From positions 2,046,001 through 2,110,000 of the forward strand of contig CM074139.1 in the NCBI GenBank assembly GCA_037178625.1: a stretch of DNA of 64,000 bases, written 5' to 3'. Source of the DNA: Skeletonema tropicum (Eukaryota; Bacillariophyta; Thalassiosirophyceae; Thalassiosirales; Thalassiosiraceae). The position numbers and the translations under genes are program-made. Positions 1 through 11,214 of this stretch are shown here, one piece after another. Under the pieces are notes generated by a model, which worked only from the letters and a program-made list of their open reading frames with translations, had not been told where the DNA came from and ran no database searches. Position 1 is the stretch's first letter; each line of letters opens with the position of its first letter.

Positions 1-853
1 TGAATGATTGTCCCTTTTGCAAATAATGATCGAGATGATATGGCGGATGATGATGTGAAGAGCATGATGATGTGACAAATTGAGATGAGAAAATGTTGGG
101 TCATTTTTCGAGCTGCTGGTCGCGTAATACTAGATGAATGAGGGATAGAGCGGAAAGGTACTGATGGTGGGTGGTGACTTGCTGAGGGTGCTTTATATTA
201 TTTGTATCCACCACACTGACACTACTACTTATTGCGTCGATTTCATGGTTGATTGTTGGTTTTTGTTAGTTTTTAAGTTTGGGATGGGGTTTGGGAAGAG
301 ATCGAGTCAATATCTGTAATGTAAGTAAAAGCGGATCAAATATTGACATCAAGTCATACTCTTCTCTTCATCGCATTAATTGCATTGGTTGGAATGAGTT
401 GGAATGGACGGATGATGGATTAGCATTGGCATCCATGCTTGTAAAAAACAGGTCATCATTTACCTACAGGGAAGAGCGAGGTCTTTCTTGAAGAAGTACT
501 CCATGAGAGATTGCCGTGTAACAAGTGAAATGAGGATTCTGTACTGTTGATTACTCTAGCACCGGTAATGGGCAGAACAGAAATGGAGAGAATACAGATT
601 TCTATCAGTGCATGGGAACCGAACTCATGTCAGTACCATAGATTGGCCGATATTCAATGGCACTTTTTCAGTGAATGCAGGAAAGTGATGTTGTATACTA
701 ACCCTAAGTGATGTTGTATGCTAATATATCTCGAAAGATAAAACTTAATTCATACTCTGCCCTCCTCTTGCTAAAAAAGACTTTTAGCTATGAAGTCTAT
801 TACTATCACATTATTGTATATTCTATTCTCGTCTACTATCGTTGCAATACCAT
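1..853. other. No gene recognised
   Basis: AT-rich sequence without a convincing ORF; the 70-codon frame at 279-491 has no supporting features. Confidence 0.5.
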
Positions 854-2212
854 TCAAATCTGCGCCGAACTACCTTCAACATCGACTCTAGAAATGAGGA
901 TATCACCACTTTCACTTGTTGCATCCACTCGTAACCGAAGTCTCAAAGATTCTGTATTTTCTGCGTCAAACTCGAACGTCTTGGTCTCCCACTGTGAGAG
1001 GGGAAAGTCATGCATAGCCTTCCAACATTTCTCGCCGTGGGAAGTACTAGTTTGATAGTCAATGCAGATGTTGTCATCGTGACTTAGGTTCACTGCATAT
1101 AGATCGATTGAAACCTTGAACTTGCTCTCTGAATTGGCAACACTGATCTGACTGGACTTGAGAGTTGATGTTCCATCGGAACTCATGCGGATGACACCTG
1201 CTTTGCCCTTCGCACTGTTGTATCGGATCGCCCGGTTGCTCTTGGAGTCTGCAGTGAAGATTCCATATCCACCCTTGAACTCTTCTGTGACAATGATGTT
1301 CCATCCACCGCTGGTGGTAGTAGTAGCGGTGCTGTCAGCAGCATCAGTATTTTGTGTGATGCTGTTCTCTATGTCTTCACAGCCAAATGAGGAAGGTGGA
1401 TTCTTTGAACCTTTGCATACCTCAGATTTGATCCATTCATATTGAGCAGAAATCCTTGCATACACTCCTGGATAATCTTTACTTGCGCAGCCAATACCCC
1501 ATGAGACCACTCCTACTTGCACATCTTCGGATGCTTTGGCACCCCTAATGACGAGGGGTCCCCCGGAATCTCCTTGACAGCTGTCTTCGCCACCACCTTC
1601 TTCTCTAGCACATAACATGTTGCTTGTGATTTGATCTTCGTAGCTTCCAAAATCTCCATCACTCTTCTCACACTCTTCATTTGTGATGACATTCACGTCT
1701 ACTTCCATGAGCTTGCTACTCAACTCCTGTTCATCACTGGGATCGATATCGCCCCACCCCATGACAGTGACAGCGGCACCTATTTCTGGCGTGGCTTCAT
1801 CGGTGTTGAGCCTGACAAATTCGTTGCTTGTTGCAGATTCGTTCAAGAAGATGAGCATGAAGTCGTTGTCGGTAGTGACATCATCGTAGTCGGGATGAGG
1901 TAAAGCCTTCTTCACGCTGAACTCTTGCCCATCACTGTCATCGTGAGCGTGGCGTCCGACCACGGCGTTGTAATTGCCTTGGCCGTGACTATCGCAGTGG
2001 GCTGCCGAGAGTACGACATCCTCCGCAATGAGAGAGCCACCACAGAAGTGACCGTAGCTATCGAATAGTGAGACTGCGTAGGCATATCGGTCTTCAACTG
2101 CTTTATCACCGCCGATGATACGGGTTCTGAGATCTCTCTTGGCGTTGCGTAGAGTTCCAGCGGATGCTGCTGTCATAGATAGGAGGAGGATCAATGCTCG
2201 TGATGACATCAT
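854..2212 (-). CDS. Secreted trypsin-like serine protease with C-terminal beta-sandwich-like extension
   Basis: Chymotrypsin/S1-family protease of 452 aa. The reading frame is open up to 2416, but I choose the ATG at 2212 because it gives a clean signal peptide (MMSSRALILLLSMTAASAG). A short propeptide ends at R-IIGG, the usual zymogen activation site. The triad is visible: His in SAAHC, Asp in TDNDFMLI, Ser in GDSGGP. An Asp six residues before the catalytic Ser (DSCQGDS) and the SWG and PGVY glycines predict trypsin-like cleavage after Lys/Arg. After the protease domain (about residues 35-275) comes a Thr/Ser linker and a roughly 150-residue domain beginning SGGWNIIVTEEF, rich in alternating polar and hydrophobic residues. 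It resembles the beta-sandwich tails seen on some secreted algal proteases, but I cannot name its family. No intron is needed. Likely extracellular. Confidence 0.9.
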   Translation of the reverse strand: MMSSRALILLLSMTAASAGTLRNAKRDLRTRIIGGDKAVEDRYAYAVSLFDSYGHFCGGSLIAEDVVLSAAHCDSHGQGNYNAVVGRHAHDDSDGQEFSVKKALPHPDYDDVTTDNDFMLIFLNESATSNEFVRLNTDEATPEIGAAVTVMGWGDIDPSDEQELSSKLMEVDVNVITNEECEKSDGDFGSYEDQITSNMLCAREEGGGEDSCQGDSGGPLVIRGAKASEDVQVGVVSWGIGCASKDYPGVYARISAQYEWIKSEVCKGSKNPPSSFGCEDIENSITQNTDAADSTATTTTSGGWNIIVTEEFKGGYGIFTADSKSNRAIRYNSAKGKAGVIRMSSDGTSTLKSSQISVANSESKFKVSIDLYAVNLSHDDNICIDYQTSTSHGEKCWKAMHDFPLSQWETKTFEFDAENTESLRLRLRVDATSESGDILISRVDVEGSSAQI

Positions 2213-2419
2213 GTTTGTTAGATTGAATGCTGTAAAGAAGTTATTTGTTGTGGTGCGTAGATTGATGATGTCTGTTTGTGCCGATATCGATTTAGTATCG
2301 AATTTATGAGAGCAACTTATTGCATCAATCTCAGACCGACGAGGCATCGGCATGCTGAATGCTGAAAAGCAAGAGTGCCCACGTTGCTCTTGCATGTGGG
2401 TGAGATCTTGTGTCATGTG

Positions 2420-2979
2420 ATTCGTACGTACTTACATAAGTATGAGATTCCAACGTGTAGAAATGTATTGAACTTGCTTTTTTGTCTAGAGTGGGACTGA
2501 CGCAGTCACACGTTTCTGTGTTTCGACATGAAAGTCTCTTTGCTACCTATAAATATATGCTAACCTACTTACTGTAAGTATTTCCGTGGTAGGAGGTACT
2601 TAGGACGCTGAAACATTGCAAAGACGTTGAGGACACTGTAGAACATCGTGCGAGGCAGGTACATTGTTGTACTCCACCCATGCATTGTTGAACGACCAAC
2701 TAACGAGAGAGCCCTAATTGTGCTAGAAGAGAGAAGAGATAAGCAGCGTAGGCGCCTACACGCCAGCTGAAAGAGAGGCGGTAACCGCAGGAAGTCAGGA
2801 TCAGGCATCATCGATTTTCGAGCGCCTCCCCATGCCTGCGATAGGCAGCCTATGGGCTTGGCGGCAGATTCATCTACAATACTCTATGTTGCTATTAAAA
2901 GCTATAATTCTTTCTTTCGCATTGCTAGCCGTTTCATTGCTAAGCGGGCAGCGTCGCTTTATTCGATCAACGAATAATT
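2420..2979. other. No gene recognised between protease and MATH-BTB remnant
   Basis: Upstream region of the protease, which may hold its promoter. I see no defined element. Confidence 0.5.
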
Positions 2980-3747
2980 GATTACACATAGGAAAGCAAG
3001 TAATGGAAAATTTCTGCTTTGACATCATTGACTGAGGCTGTTACTACTACACCATCATCATTATTTGATTAACATATGGCAGCAAGCATGGGGGCGCATT
3101 TCTCAAGAATCAAGCGGTGGGCGTGCAAAGAAACCGATGACTCTGACTTTTCTCTCTCCCCCTCTTTCTTGTCAACGCTGCTGATTTTAAAGCAAAAATC
3201 GGCAGTTGTCTCATCATTGAACAATCCTTTCATCATCTTGAGATAGGGATTTGGGGGAACATATACAGTTGTCGGTTCCTCTTCTATAGAAACAACGACG
3301 GTCAACGTGCCATTGCTATCCAGAATATTTTCGGATTTATCCAAGATGTCAGAGTGAGAGTGAGAGATGAAATCGGGCAAGCCCCAGTCGTTACCAAAGA
3401 TTCGTAGCTTCGATGACGTAACGGCTACCTTTGCTTTTCCAAGCCTATCAACTACCTTCATATTCAATCTGGCTATGATGCGCGCCCATGAAAGCTGACA
3501 CTTGTCCTTCCGCCGCTTCACTGTTGCCACCAGGGTAGACACAAAGCTCCCACTGACGTCCGTTGCAGGTGAATACTGGCGATGTAACGAAATTATTCTT
3601 CTTGACACTGAGTTTAGCGAAGTCATGAAAGTGGAATTGAAACGTCTTCCACTCCTCGCCGCTTACAGTTGAAGATGGAAGATTGCATCCTACGGACACT
3701 CTGGCGTTTTCGATTCGGCATCCGCTCAACATGATATCAAACACCAC
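2980..3747 (-). pseudogene. Decayed MATH-BTB gene fragment
   Basis: The first frame (3747 down to 3448) starts MVFDIMLSG and carries a MATH-like segment with CNGRQWELCVYPGG. Homology then continues in another frame (about 3500 to 3069) through IFGNDWGLPDF, NILDSNGTLTVVV, PNPYLKMMKGLFNDETTADFCF and the BTB start HAHRLILEKCAPMLAA, ending at a stop. Beyond the stop, 2985-3030 still matches DNA of the intact paralogue at 7785-7835 (shared acacataggaaagcaagt). There is at least one frameshift in the MATH region and a truncated, rearranged BTB domain. The SAP and BACK regions are missing. A short functional peptide cannot be excluded, but a pseudogene is the simplest reading. Confidence 0.75.
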
Positions 3748-4114
3748 TCTGGAGTTGCTTTCAAAATAGACAAGAAATGAACCCTGAGTGATATCAGTTC
3801 GAGAGGACAGAGCTCATACGGTTTCCCAACCCGACAACATTCGAGCTTCGTTCGAGAGTTTTGAGATTTTAAATTTTGATTTTATTTTTCATTTTTTTAC
3901 GTCTGCAGCTCCTCTACACGAAGCTTCTTTCTGATTACTAACTCCGTACCGAGTCAATGATGTCATGTCAACTCAAATAAATACTCTATTTCGCTCCATT
4001 ATGTATTATGCATTAATCTGGCGCTATCGTAATCCTCCTTCACCTGGAATGACATCGTGTTCGGCTTCGATTTCTGTGTTGTGAAGTTCTTTGCAATGAA
4101 GCTGTAGCGACTTC

Positions 4115-5189
4115 TTACCAATGAACCGATCGAATCCAGAGCAGTGAGGACACCATCCATGCGACTATCATTGTATCCATTTCTTCGTAGCTCTCGTCCT
4201 CTTCATCAGTATCGAATTCCTCCTCGTCGTCTTCTTCTTCTTCCATCATGGGAAGCCGAAGTAGAGGATTCTCGTTCATCTCTTTCTCAAAAGGCATCAA
4301 CTCTGCCGATGTGACTTCCTCCTCCTCCTCTTCCTCTTGCAATGCGCTTGAACTAGACCGTTCTTTCGGCTTCCTGCGTTTATTTGTCTTTGTCACACGA
4401 ACATACTTTTCCTTTTTATGACCAGGGAATGATCCAAGTAATACCTCTTGAATTACTCCAGACTTGGCTTTACCCCTTTCCACTTTCAACAACCCCCCGG
4501 CAATCCTCTGTTCATGTCCTTCTAGTTTCTTTTTGTTATCAAATCTAGTTTTGAGTTTACCGAGCATGACGTTTGCCGCATCTTCTTTCAAAACGTCCCC
4601 ATCAAAGAGAATCGATTCCAGTTGTTGTTCTGACTGTTGTTGCTGTGTTGCAATTACCCGGAAATAACCTTCTCATTGCTGGGTCATCATCATCATCGTC
4701 GTCTTCATCTCCCCTCTGCTTCTTTGTACTCGGTGTGTAACCACTAGCAGAAGACGGACGAGATGCAATTTTTTTTGTAGTAGTTACGGTTGGTGCTTGT
4801 GATGTTCCTTCGGCACAAGCAGAAATACTCCCCATCGAACATTTTATCTTTCCCGCATCTCTTTCACTCTGTCTACGTTTCTTCTTGTCTTCCTCCATCT
4901 TCCTATTCTTTAGAAATTGTTTAAGACAACGTTTACTGTTTGCCCATAATTCAGTATCATCGTTTATGTCAAATTTTTCAGTCGGCGTGCCCCCCTCAAC
5001 GCTGTTGAAAAGGGAGGCATTCCTCGATTGTGAGCACGCGATCTGCGCCACTTTGCCATCATCTCCGAGTTTGAGGTGTAAGAAATAACCAGCGTCATCC
5101 CCAAACATGTCCTCATACGGTATACACGTTCCCCCCGCTAGTTTCGTTGCAAAGGCGTCTTCCACCATGGTAACGTCAACACCCTTCAT
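4115..5189 (-). CDS. Hypothetical charged, low-complexity protein, apparently frameshifted
   Basis: Two consecutive minus-strand frames look like one gene. The first starts best at ATG 5189 (MKGVDVTMVEDAF) and runs through a Lys/Arg-rich helix (KNRKMEEDKKKRRQSERD) and an Asp run to a stop at 4602. The second frame is open upstream of its first ATG (4591): it reads QQSEQQLESILFDGDVLKED across the first frame's stop, then KTRFDNKKKLEGHEQRIAGG, basic KKEKYVRVTKTNKRRKP, and long Glu/Asp runs. A 1-nt indel near 4660-4680 would join them; no plausible intron is visible. The mixed basic/acidic composition suggests a nuclear or nucleolar protein, which is only a guess. Family not recognised. Confidence 0.55.
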
Positions 5190-5663
5190 ATTGGATGAAT
5201 TCTCATTACAATCATGCAATGATCTTTTAGAATATTGATTTCATGCCATGTCTCCATCACATCGTCATTTCGTTGTACGATGAAAGCAATTGCCTTCCTA
5301 AGTGTGACAAACGCAAGTCCAGATTTGAACGATGTCATAATACTCTAGATTAGGCACTATCAACTCAAGGGGCGTCAAACGTAGAGGCGGGATTGTGATT
5401 CATACGGAGTAGTAGCATCATTTTGAGTTTTGAGCCATCTTCGGCTTGCGCCCCTTGAGTGCTGATGTCGCCTACGTGCCCCGAAAAAGGGACTTTATCG
5501 CTAACAACGCCCTAGTTATTTCCGCGCAACAGGGTGTCAAAAAAGTTTTTTTGAGGTTTTTTTAAAATTTCATTCGATTTATAGAAAAATCGAAGTGGCC
5601 GCTTTCAGGCCATTTGGGAAACCGTGCTCAGAGTAGCAGTAGCAAGTAGTTGAAATGTTCATG

Positions 5664-6239
5664 CTAGTGGTGAAAATAATTGGCGGAGTTTTGCGTCAAT
5701 TAAAATTTGGCGCCAACCGTAGTAAAAGACAGAAAAAGCTAGTGGAGAAAGAGCAGAACTCTCACAAAACAACCATGTCGGCACTTCAGTAGGGTATAAA
5801 AGTAATAGCAAGCGGATATACCCCAATAACCCTATGACTATTTAATAGCACACATCATCAGCTTTCCATAGAGCCGCTGGCCACCGGTGGGTGGGCTGTA
5901 TTCGCCATACTGTAGCTGCCGATTGGTCAGATACTGTGTCTGGCGAGGATTTTTGTTAGTGTTTTTAACGCGTGAGGAGCTGCCAAAATTAGCAATATTC
6001 GTCGAGTAAAAACTCGACATAAATCAACTATAACTATATCAAACGAGGAATAATTATTCTTCAATAGTCTTCTGTTTGGCATTCCTAAAGGACATTTTTG
6101 TCTAAGGTCTAATAAGAGTCTGTATTAGGTGGGTATACTCACATGGTTGTTTTGACGTGTTTTGTGAGTTTTACTAGCTTTCCGCTAGCAAAAATTCTCC
6201 GCCAATTTTTTTCGTTCCGCCAATTTTTTTCAACACTAG
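5664..6239. mobile_element. TIR element related to the 6.24-kb MITE
   Basis: The left end ctagtggtgaaaataattgg and the right end ccaatttttttcaacactag are near-perfect inverted repeats; the right one is partly duplicated (two copies of ttccgccaattttttt-like sequence). The interior has no credible ORF. It shares ordered motifs with the neighbouring element (accatgtc, tagcacacat, atagagccgctgg, gaataattatt, gtttggcatt), so the two are diverged relatives with different ends. Non-autonomous. Confidence 0.6.
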
Positions 6240-6242
6240 CTA

Positions 6243-6793
6243 CCGCGCAAAAAAATTGCTCCCTGCAAAAAATTGTTCCAGCGCGCTCTCACGCACAAAA
6301 GTAGCTTACAACCATGTCAGCACACCCCTCCACCATGGCCAATAATAAACATTCGACAAAAAAGGCGATCGGGAATGCCAAACTAAACACTATCTGAATA
6401 TAATTATTCCTTGGATGACCTATTTATATCTATTCCTCATTGAGTTATCTTCAATTGTTCCTGTGTGATTTTCAACATTTTTACTAGTTAAAATCACTAG
6501 GTAAAATCGCCTAAACAACCCATCTGACCCATGCTAATTTACCACATTAGGACGAATACAGCAGTTACAATGTTGACCAGTGGCTCTATCGACAGCCAAT
6601 AATGTGTGCTATCACATGACACCTGGTTATTCTAGTGCACAAGTATACCAAGAAACTTACCAGGCTACAGAGTGGATATGTCGACATGGTTGCTAGGAAT
6701 TTTGTGCAGACTCGTGACCAAAGTGCTTGCTAATCACCTTTTTTACTAGCGAACTCGGGACCTAAATGCTCCTGGAGCAATTTTTTTGCGCGG
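6243..6793. mobile_element. 551-bp TA-flanked MITE, copy 1
   Basis: Perfect 20-bp inverted ends ccgcgcaaaaaaattgctcc and ggagcaatttttttgcgcgg. It is flanked by TA on the left and CA on the right, probably a mutated TA duplication as in Tc1/mariner-type insertions. No coding capacity. A near-full-length sister copy lies in inverted orientation at 59678-60240. Confidence 0.85.
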
Positions 6794-7289
6794 CATTGAA
6801 TTGACTGAGTATTGTTGCATCAGGACTCATTTCATCGTCGAGAAAATCTCGTGTTCAAGAAAGAATTATCCTTCTTTATTACTTCAAATGAAGATGAGGG
6901 TGACCATCATTGATTGACTTCGACTGCATTGTATTGCTATTATCTAAATGCAGAGGAGGAATGCAGAGAGTGTGAAAGCAAATGAGATTTGTGGGGTGAC
7001 TACAAGGTGCCGGCGCTGTCAATTCTGCTTTATTGGGGAGAAAATTAAGATTGATTCCTCTGGCTGATCTGTTTGGCCGCCTTCTGACTTGTCTAACACA
7101 GTGGGATGATGTTAGGCCCGTGGAAGTTTGTAAGCGAGTAAGTCCATTGTATAGACCATTCACCGTTACTTTAGACAGTGAAGACATGATTAGTACTTGC
7201 ATTAAAGTTTCTCAACATCAACGAGTCCCCTACTCATTTATGCAAACACAGCACCCTACCTACTCTTCAGCTGTGGCATCCTTTACATA
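6794..7289. other. 3' side of the MATH-BTB-SAP gene, nothing recognised
   Basis: The two overlapping short frames here (6879-7202 minus, 7033-7389 plus) show no domain and are probably chance. Confidence 0.45.
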
Positions 7290-8567
7290 TTATGATACAG
7301 ACCCTTCTGGATTGTTGAGAGCTTCGATCATTGCTTCACGAGACCCGTCAACATCCAATCCTTTTGCATTCAACTTTCTCCTCAACTGACTTACACGCAT
7401 CAAACAATAATCTTCTCCATCATCTTCTTCATCATCTTCTTCAGAGTCCGAGCGATAATCTTTGAGTATGCGCCTCTTGCTCCGATCAAAAGCAACCATG
7501 AGATCTTTGACCACACTTCCTGGGAAGTCAGAGAATGAGATCTTGTTGATTGCCTCCGTGCTATTCTCTGCCAAGAAGTCTAGCACTATTTCCTTGAGTA
7601 ACGCACAATTTTTGGCATCCGCATACAACAAGTTGTCCATAGCGTTATCAAATGTAAATTTCGTCGAGTTCAAGTAGACTGCTTCAGCTTCCAGCTTGAG
7701 ATTGACGATGGAATACTTGTCTGCAGCATCGATGATATCCTTGGCATGAGTCTTGAGTTCTTCCTTTGGAACGCTCACTCCGTACACATAGGAAAGCAAG
7801 TGATGGAAGATGTCTGGTTTTACATCACTAATATGAGCAGTTATCATACTGTCAGTATCCTCCACATCGAAGAGAGCTGCAAGCATGGGAGCGCATCCGC
7901 GCAAAATTGATCGGTGAGCGTATAATTGAGTTGATGATTTTGCCCTCTTGGTTCCATCATCATTGTCGTCGTCTTCTTCCAAAGGAAAGCAAACATCGAA
8001 ACGAACATCGGCCGTACTTTCATCATTAAACATATTTTTCATCATTTTGAGTATAGGATTGTCAGGAACAAACGCCGCAGCTGCATCTTCCTTTGTGGTG
8101 ACAACGATAGCTAACGTGCCATCATCATCAAGAATTCCAAACTGTTCGTCCAAGATTCTGGAGCGCCTTGTCACCTCAGACCAACTCCACTCTGTAACCA
8201 TGTCAGAGTTCCAATCTGTTAATGGGGAGTGCATACTGCGTTCCGTGGCACCGAACTTATTGAGGATTTTCACATCAAACGAAGCCGTGACACGCCCAAC
8301 TGAGCAGAGCCGGAGGCGAACTGCCAGATAAGTTGAGGAGCGGGGAGTATGCCGAGTGTGTAACTCACCCCCCGGATAGATGCCGAGTTCCCACTGGCGT
8401 CCGTTCAAGAAAAATCTCGGCGATTTGATTTCACGGCCCCTTGCATGAGGAAGGTAGGCGAATCCGTGGTAATGGATCTGAATACTCTGGTACATTGATT
8501 CATAGGGCGGTGACGGTGGGTGTCCCACGTCAATTGTGTTGTGCATACGGGAATGAAGGACCGGCAT
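7290..8567 (-). CDS. MATH-BTB-SAP domain protein
   Basis: A 425-aa protein and the only intact member of this family in the window. It has an N-terminal MATH-like domain (about 30-165, with LNGRQWELGIYPGG), then BTB/POZ (about 180-290: NDESTADVRFDV, LYAHRSILRGCAPMLAALF, LLSYVYG), then a BACK-like helical segment (HAKDIIDAADKYSIVNLKLE, DNLLYADAKNC), an acidic linker, and a C-terminal SAP-like motif (about 388-420: LMRVSQLRRKLNAKGLDVDG). MATH-BTB proteins usually act as substrate adaptors for cullin-3 ubiquitin ligases: MATH binds the substrate and BTB binds CUL3. The SAP motif, if real, suggests nucleic-acid or chromatin association and is an unusual addition. No introns are needed. A cluster of CACGTG palindromes lies 225-330 bp upstream. 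Confidence 0.85.
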   Translation of the reverse strand: MPVLHSRMHNTIDVGHPPSPPYESMYQSIQIHYHGFAYLPHARGREIKSPRFFLNGRQWELGIYPGGELHTRHTPRSSTYLAVRLRLCSVGRVTASFDVKILNKFGATERSMHSPLTDWNSDMVTEWSWSEVTRRSRILDEQFGILDDDGTLAIVVTTKEDAAAAFVPDNPILKMMKNMFNDESTADVRFDVCFPLEEDDDNDDGTKRAKSSTQLYAHRSILRGCAPMLAALFDVEDTDSMITAHISDVKPDIFHHLLSYVYGVSVPKEELKTHAKDIIDAADKYSIVNLKLEAEAVYLNSTKFTFDNAMDNLLYADAKNCALLKEIVLDFLAENSTEAINKISFSDFPGSVVKDLMVAFDRSKRRILKDYRSDSEEDDEEDDGEDYCLMRVSQLRRKLNAKGLDVDGSREAMIEALNNPEGSVS

Positions 8568-8791
8568 GCTATCAATTCTGATATTATGAGTCTCTTTACA
8601 CTCTAGTGGAGGACAATAATGCCTTGTGGCTGCTCTGTTGATCGACGCCTATGAACTCCATCAACATGGTAAATCTAGAGGGAGAGAGGTGTGTGAGAAG
8701 TGTCAGTTGTTGGCGCCAAAATATTTCCTAAAATGTAAGATGTTAAAAAATCACCCAAAAATATAGAGTTGGGTCACGACGTGTGATTATT

Positions 8792-8894
8792 CACGTGAGT
8801 CACGTGATCCGTGATATCCAATCACGCGACCCTTCATCACGTGAAGACCCGTGAGGACCCATAACCTATTGAAACTGACTCTCCTTACCACGTG
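8792..8894. promoter_or_regulatory. Cluster of four CACGTG (G-box/E-box) palindromes
   Basis: CACGTG occurs at 8792, 8801, 8838 and 8889, several times within the longer palindrome TCACGTGA. CACGTG is the core site of many bHLH and bZIP factors. The cluster lies 225-330 bp upstream of the MATH-BTB-SAP start at 8567, so it could be part of that promoter. That role is inferred. Confidence 0.4.
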
Positions 8895-9423
8895 CATACA
8901 TGAATACTTGAAGACCCTCACTCGGGCAAGTCTTCCGATCAAAAACATGATGCACATCTGCCTCTTGCTCTGCCTCCGATGGCTTCCCCATGGTGGTCAT
9001 CTGCCGCTCTAGCTCTATCCATCAGGAGGGCCAGAATGGACACAGAACTTGCTGCACGAATCATGTACACTCCTGAAAATAACCGCCTTCTCCACATGTA
9101 CTATGAAGAGTTGACTGGATTGTCGCTAGTGGTTGCCTACCTTCCTCCATTGAAGGATGACGACATGGATATTGGCCAGCATGACCACTTGTTGATCTTT
9201 TGAGTGCATTGAATTGAATAAATGGGGTAGTAGGAGAGTTGCGGGGGACTTATTGGCCATGCAGAGCATTGTAAAAGGTATATCTAACGCGAAATGGCCT
9301 ATTTAACTGATAACAAGCAATAACATAGCAATTTTTCATTTTTTTGTTCCATTTGCACCCGTGATTCCATCCACCCGATCTGAAAAATTTCCTTGTCCCA
9401 ACTTTTTTCCCGTGATGGAACGT

Positions 9424-10814
9424 GACCCAACTCTACAAAAATATTGGATAGTATCATCAAATCCATCTACCACCTTCCAAATCTTCAACAAATTTGCACC
9501 GGAGATGATACAGCTCAAGGAATATCAACCTTCATCAATAATACACCACTACAAAAATGCCATGATATTATCAACAAGGAAGCATCCTCTCGCCTAAGTG
9601 GAAAAATGATCAATTACCTTCCAAACGACAGCACACACAACATCACAGAAATCATCGACGGCAAGATGGGACAAGGACTTTTGGACCTTCCAAGAAGCGA
9701 TGAAGAAAATAGACAAGACAACCGCCTTTTCAGATCCAACCTCCTCCGCTGTTTACGTATGAACATCTGGGAAACAACAGAACAACTCAAATGCCCCTTC
9801 TGCAAACAAGACTTCGACACAAAAGGAGACCATCTATATCAATGCCAATGCAGCCACCTCAGCAAACAATTTAAAACGAAGATGCACAACAAATGGAGAG
9901 ATATGTGGCACAAGGAGATGGAAACACTCATTCCCTTCATCCAACTCACAGACCAAAAAATCTGTAAAGAAACTACAGGCCTAGTCCGCAGCATCAAAAA
10001 ATCCAACATTAAACCATTCGACACCCATTTCAACCTCCCAATAGTCTCAAACGAGAGCCACTTCAGATGCAAACTATCAAAAATTGGATTTGACATGATC
10101 ACATGCAACTCTGACACTTGCCCTTCTCCATCCCGAGGTGGAAGTAACGCTAAATCAAACAATATCGTCGCGTCACTTCTCTCGGCAGAGAAGAGCAAGT
10201 TTCAAAGAGGCAGAGGTTCAAATGCATCACGCACCGACAGCTCATCACAAATAACACTCACCGGAGAATAAATCATCGGAGAACTTTACTCAGATAACAT
10301 GCAACTACTCCCTTTCGCCATCAGCCCACTAGGCCTCTTCGGACCCACAATAAACTACTTCCTATATGGCACACCTCCAAATGGCGACCACAAAACACTC
10401 CACAATATCGACAAGTCCAAATTCCCAAACGCCTCCAAAATGGCTCACCAAGCATTCACTAGAACCCCATCAAACATCCTAGAACGAGCCGACTCAATTT
10501 GGAAATCAAAACAACGAAACTATCACTACGGGGGATCCTACAAAAGCCCTGACCCAAGCACCTATTACACACAAATATTCGGGAGAACGATTTGCAAGGC
10601 AAACGGCTCAGCAGGACTAGCTGCCATTCAAGCACTCTATGAGAGCAACAATGGCCCGACCACCACATCATCGCTCAATGATGACCAAATTTCATATTTA
10701 TTACACAGTACAGGTGGCAGATCTATTTCACAAAGAAGTAGCTCTCAGTCGACTCAAGAGTCTTCTCAGCCATCTACAGATACTTTTCTTGTTTACAATA
10801 CCAGTGATACGTAG
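9424..10814 (+). pseudogene. 3' tail of a non-LTR retrotransposon ORF2-like gene
   Basis: One plus-strand frame opens after a stop near 9423 and runs to 10814, interrupted only by an in-frame TAA at 10269-10271. It contains a zinc-finger motif, CPFCKQDFDTKGDHLYQC, typical of the region downstream of the reverse transcriptase domain in many non-LTR elements. It then has the C-terminal signature ISPLGLFGPTINYFLYGT, also common in these polyproteins. The reverse transcriptase and endonuclease domains are absent, which fits 5' truncation during target-primed insertion. The segment is markedly A-rich on the plus strand compared with its neighbours. The stop suggests decay. Confidence 0.7.
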
Positions 10815-11214
10815 TTTACCGTAGCACAGAAATAACCTAAAAAGCCCGACCTATCAAAGCGACAGGTATCCCAACCCAACCGTATGCAGATCTCTAATCT
10901 CTACTATCTACTATCTATCACCGTGGCCGACATGCTCTTGCTTGGTTTCATCCAAATCGACCAAGAAGCCGCTCAGAACGGCCTCCGGGAATTCATCTCA
11001 TATCAACGGGACAGACTCTCACATAACGGGACAGATTAGTTTTGGACTGGTACAGCGTTGTACTCACCGATCGACCAACACCAACAGCCCTAAATTCAAA
11101 ACAACAAATCCAAAGGGAGCGACGCTCCTATCCTATCCCATGTACTGATGCATTGAAATGTGTTTGGATTGTGTCGATCCAACGCTGTCAATGTGTCATA
11201 CACGTTATCGGTCA

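Noticed and set aside
708..1445. Plus-strand ORFs opposite the protease
   Set aside because: They overlap the protease frame and have no domain or composition support.
8979..9203. 74-codon plus ORF near the CACGTG cluster
   Set aside because: No signal peptide, domain or homologous repeat visible; likely chance.
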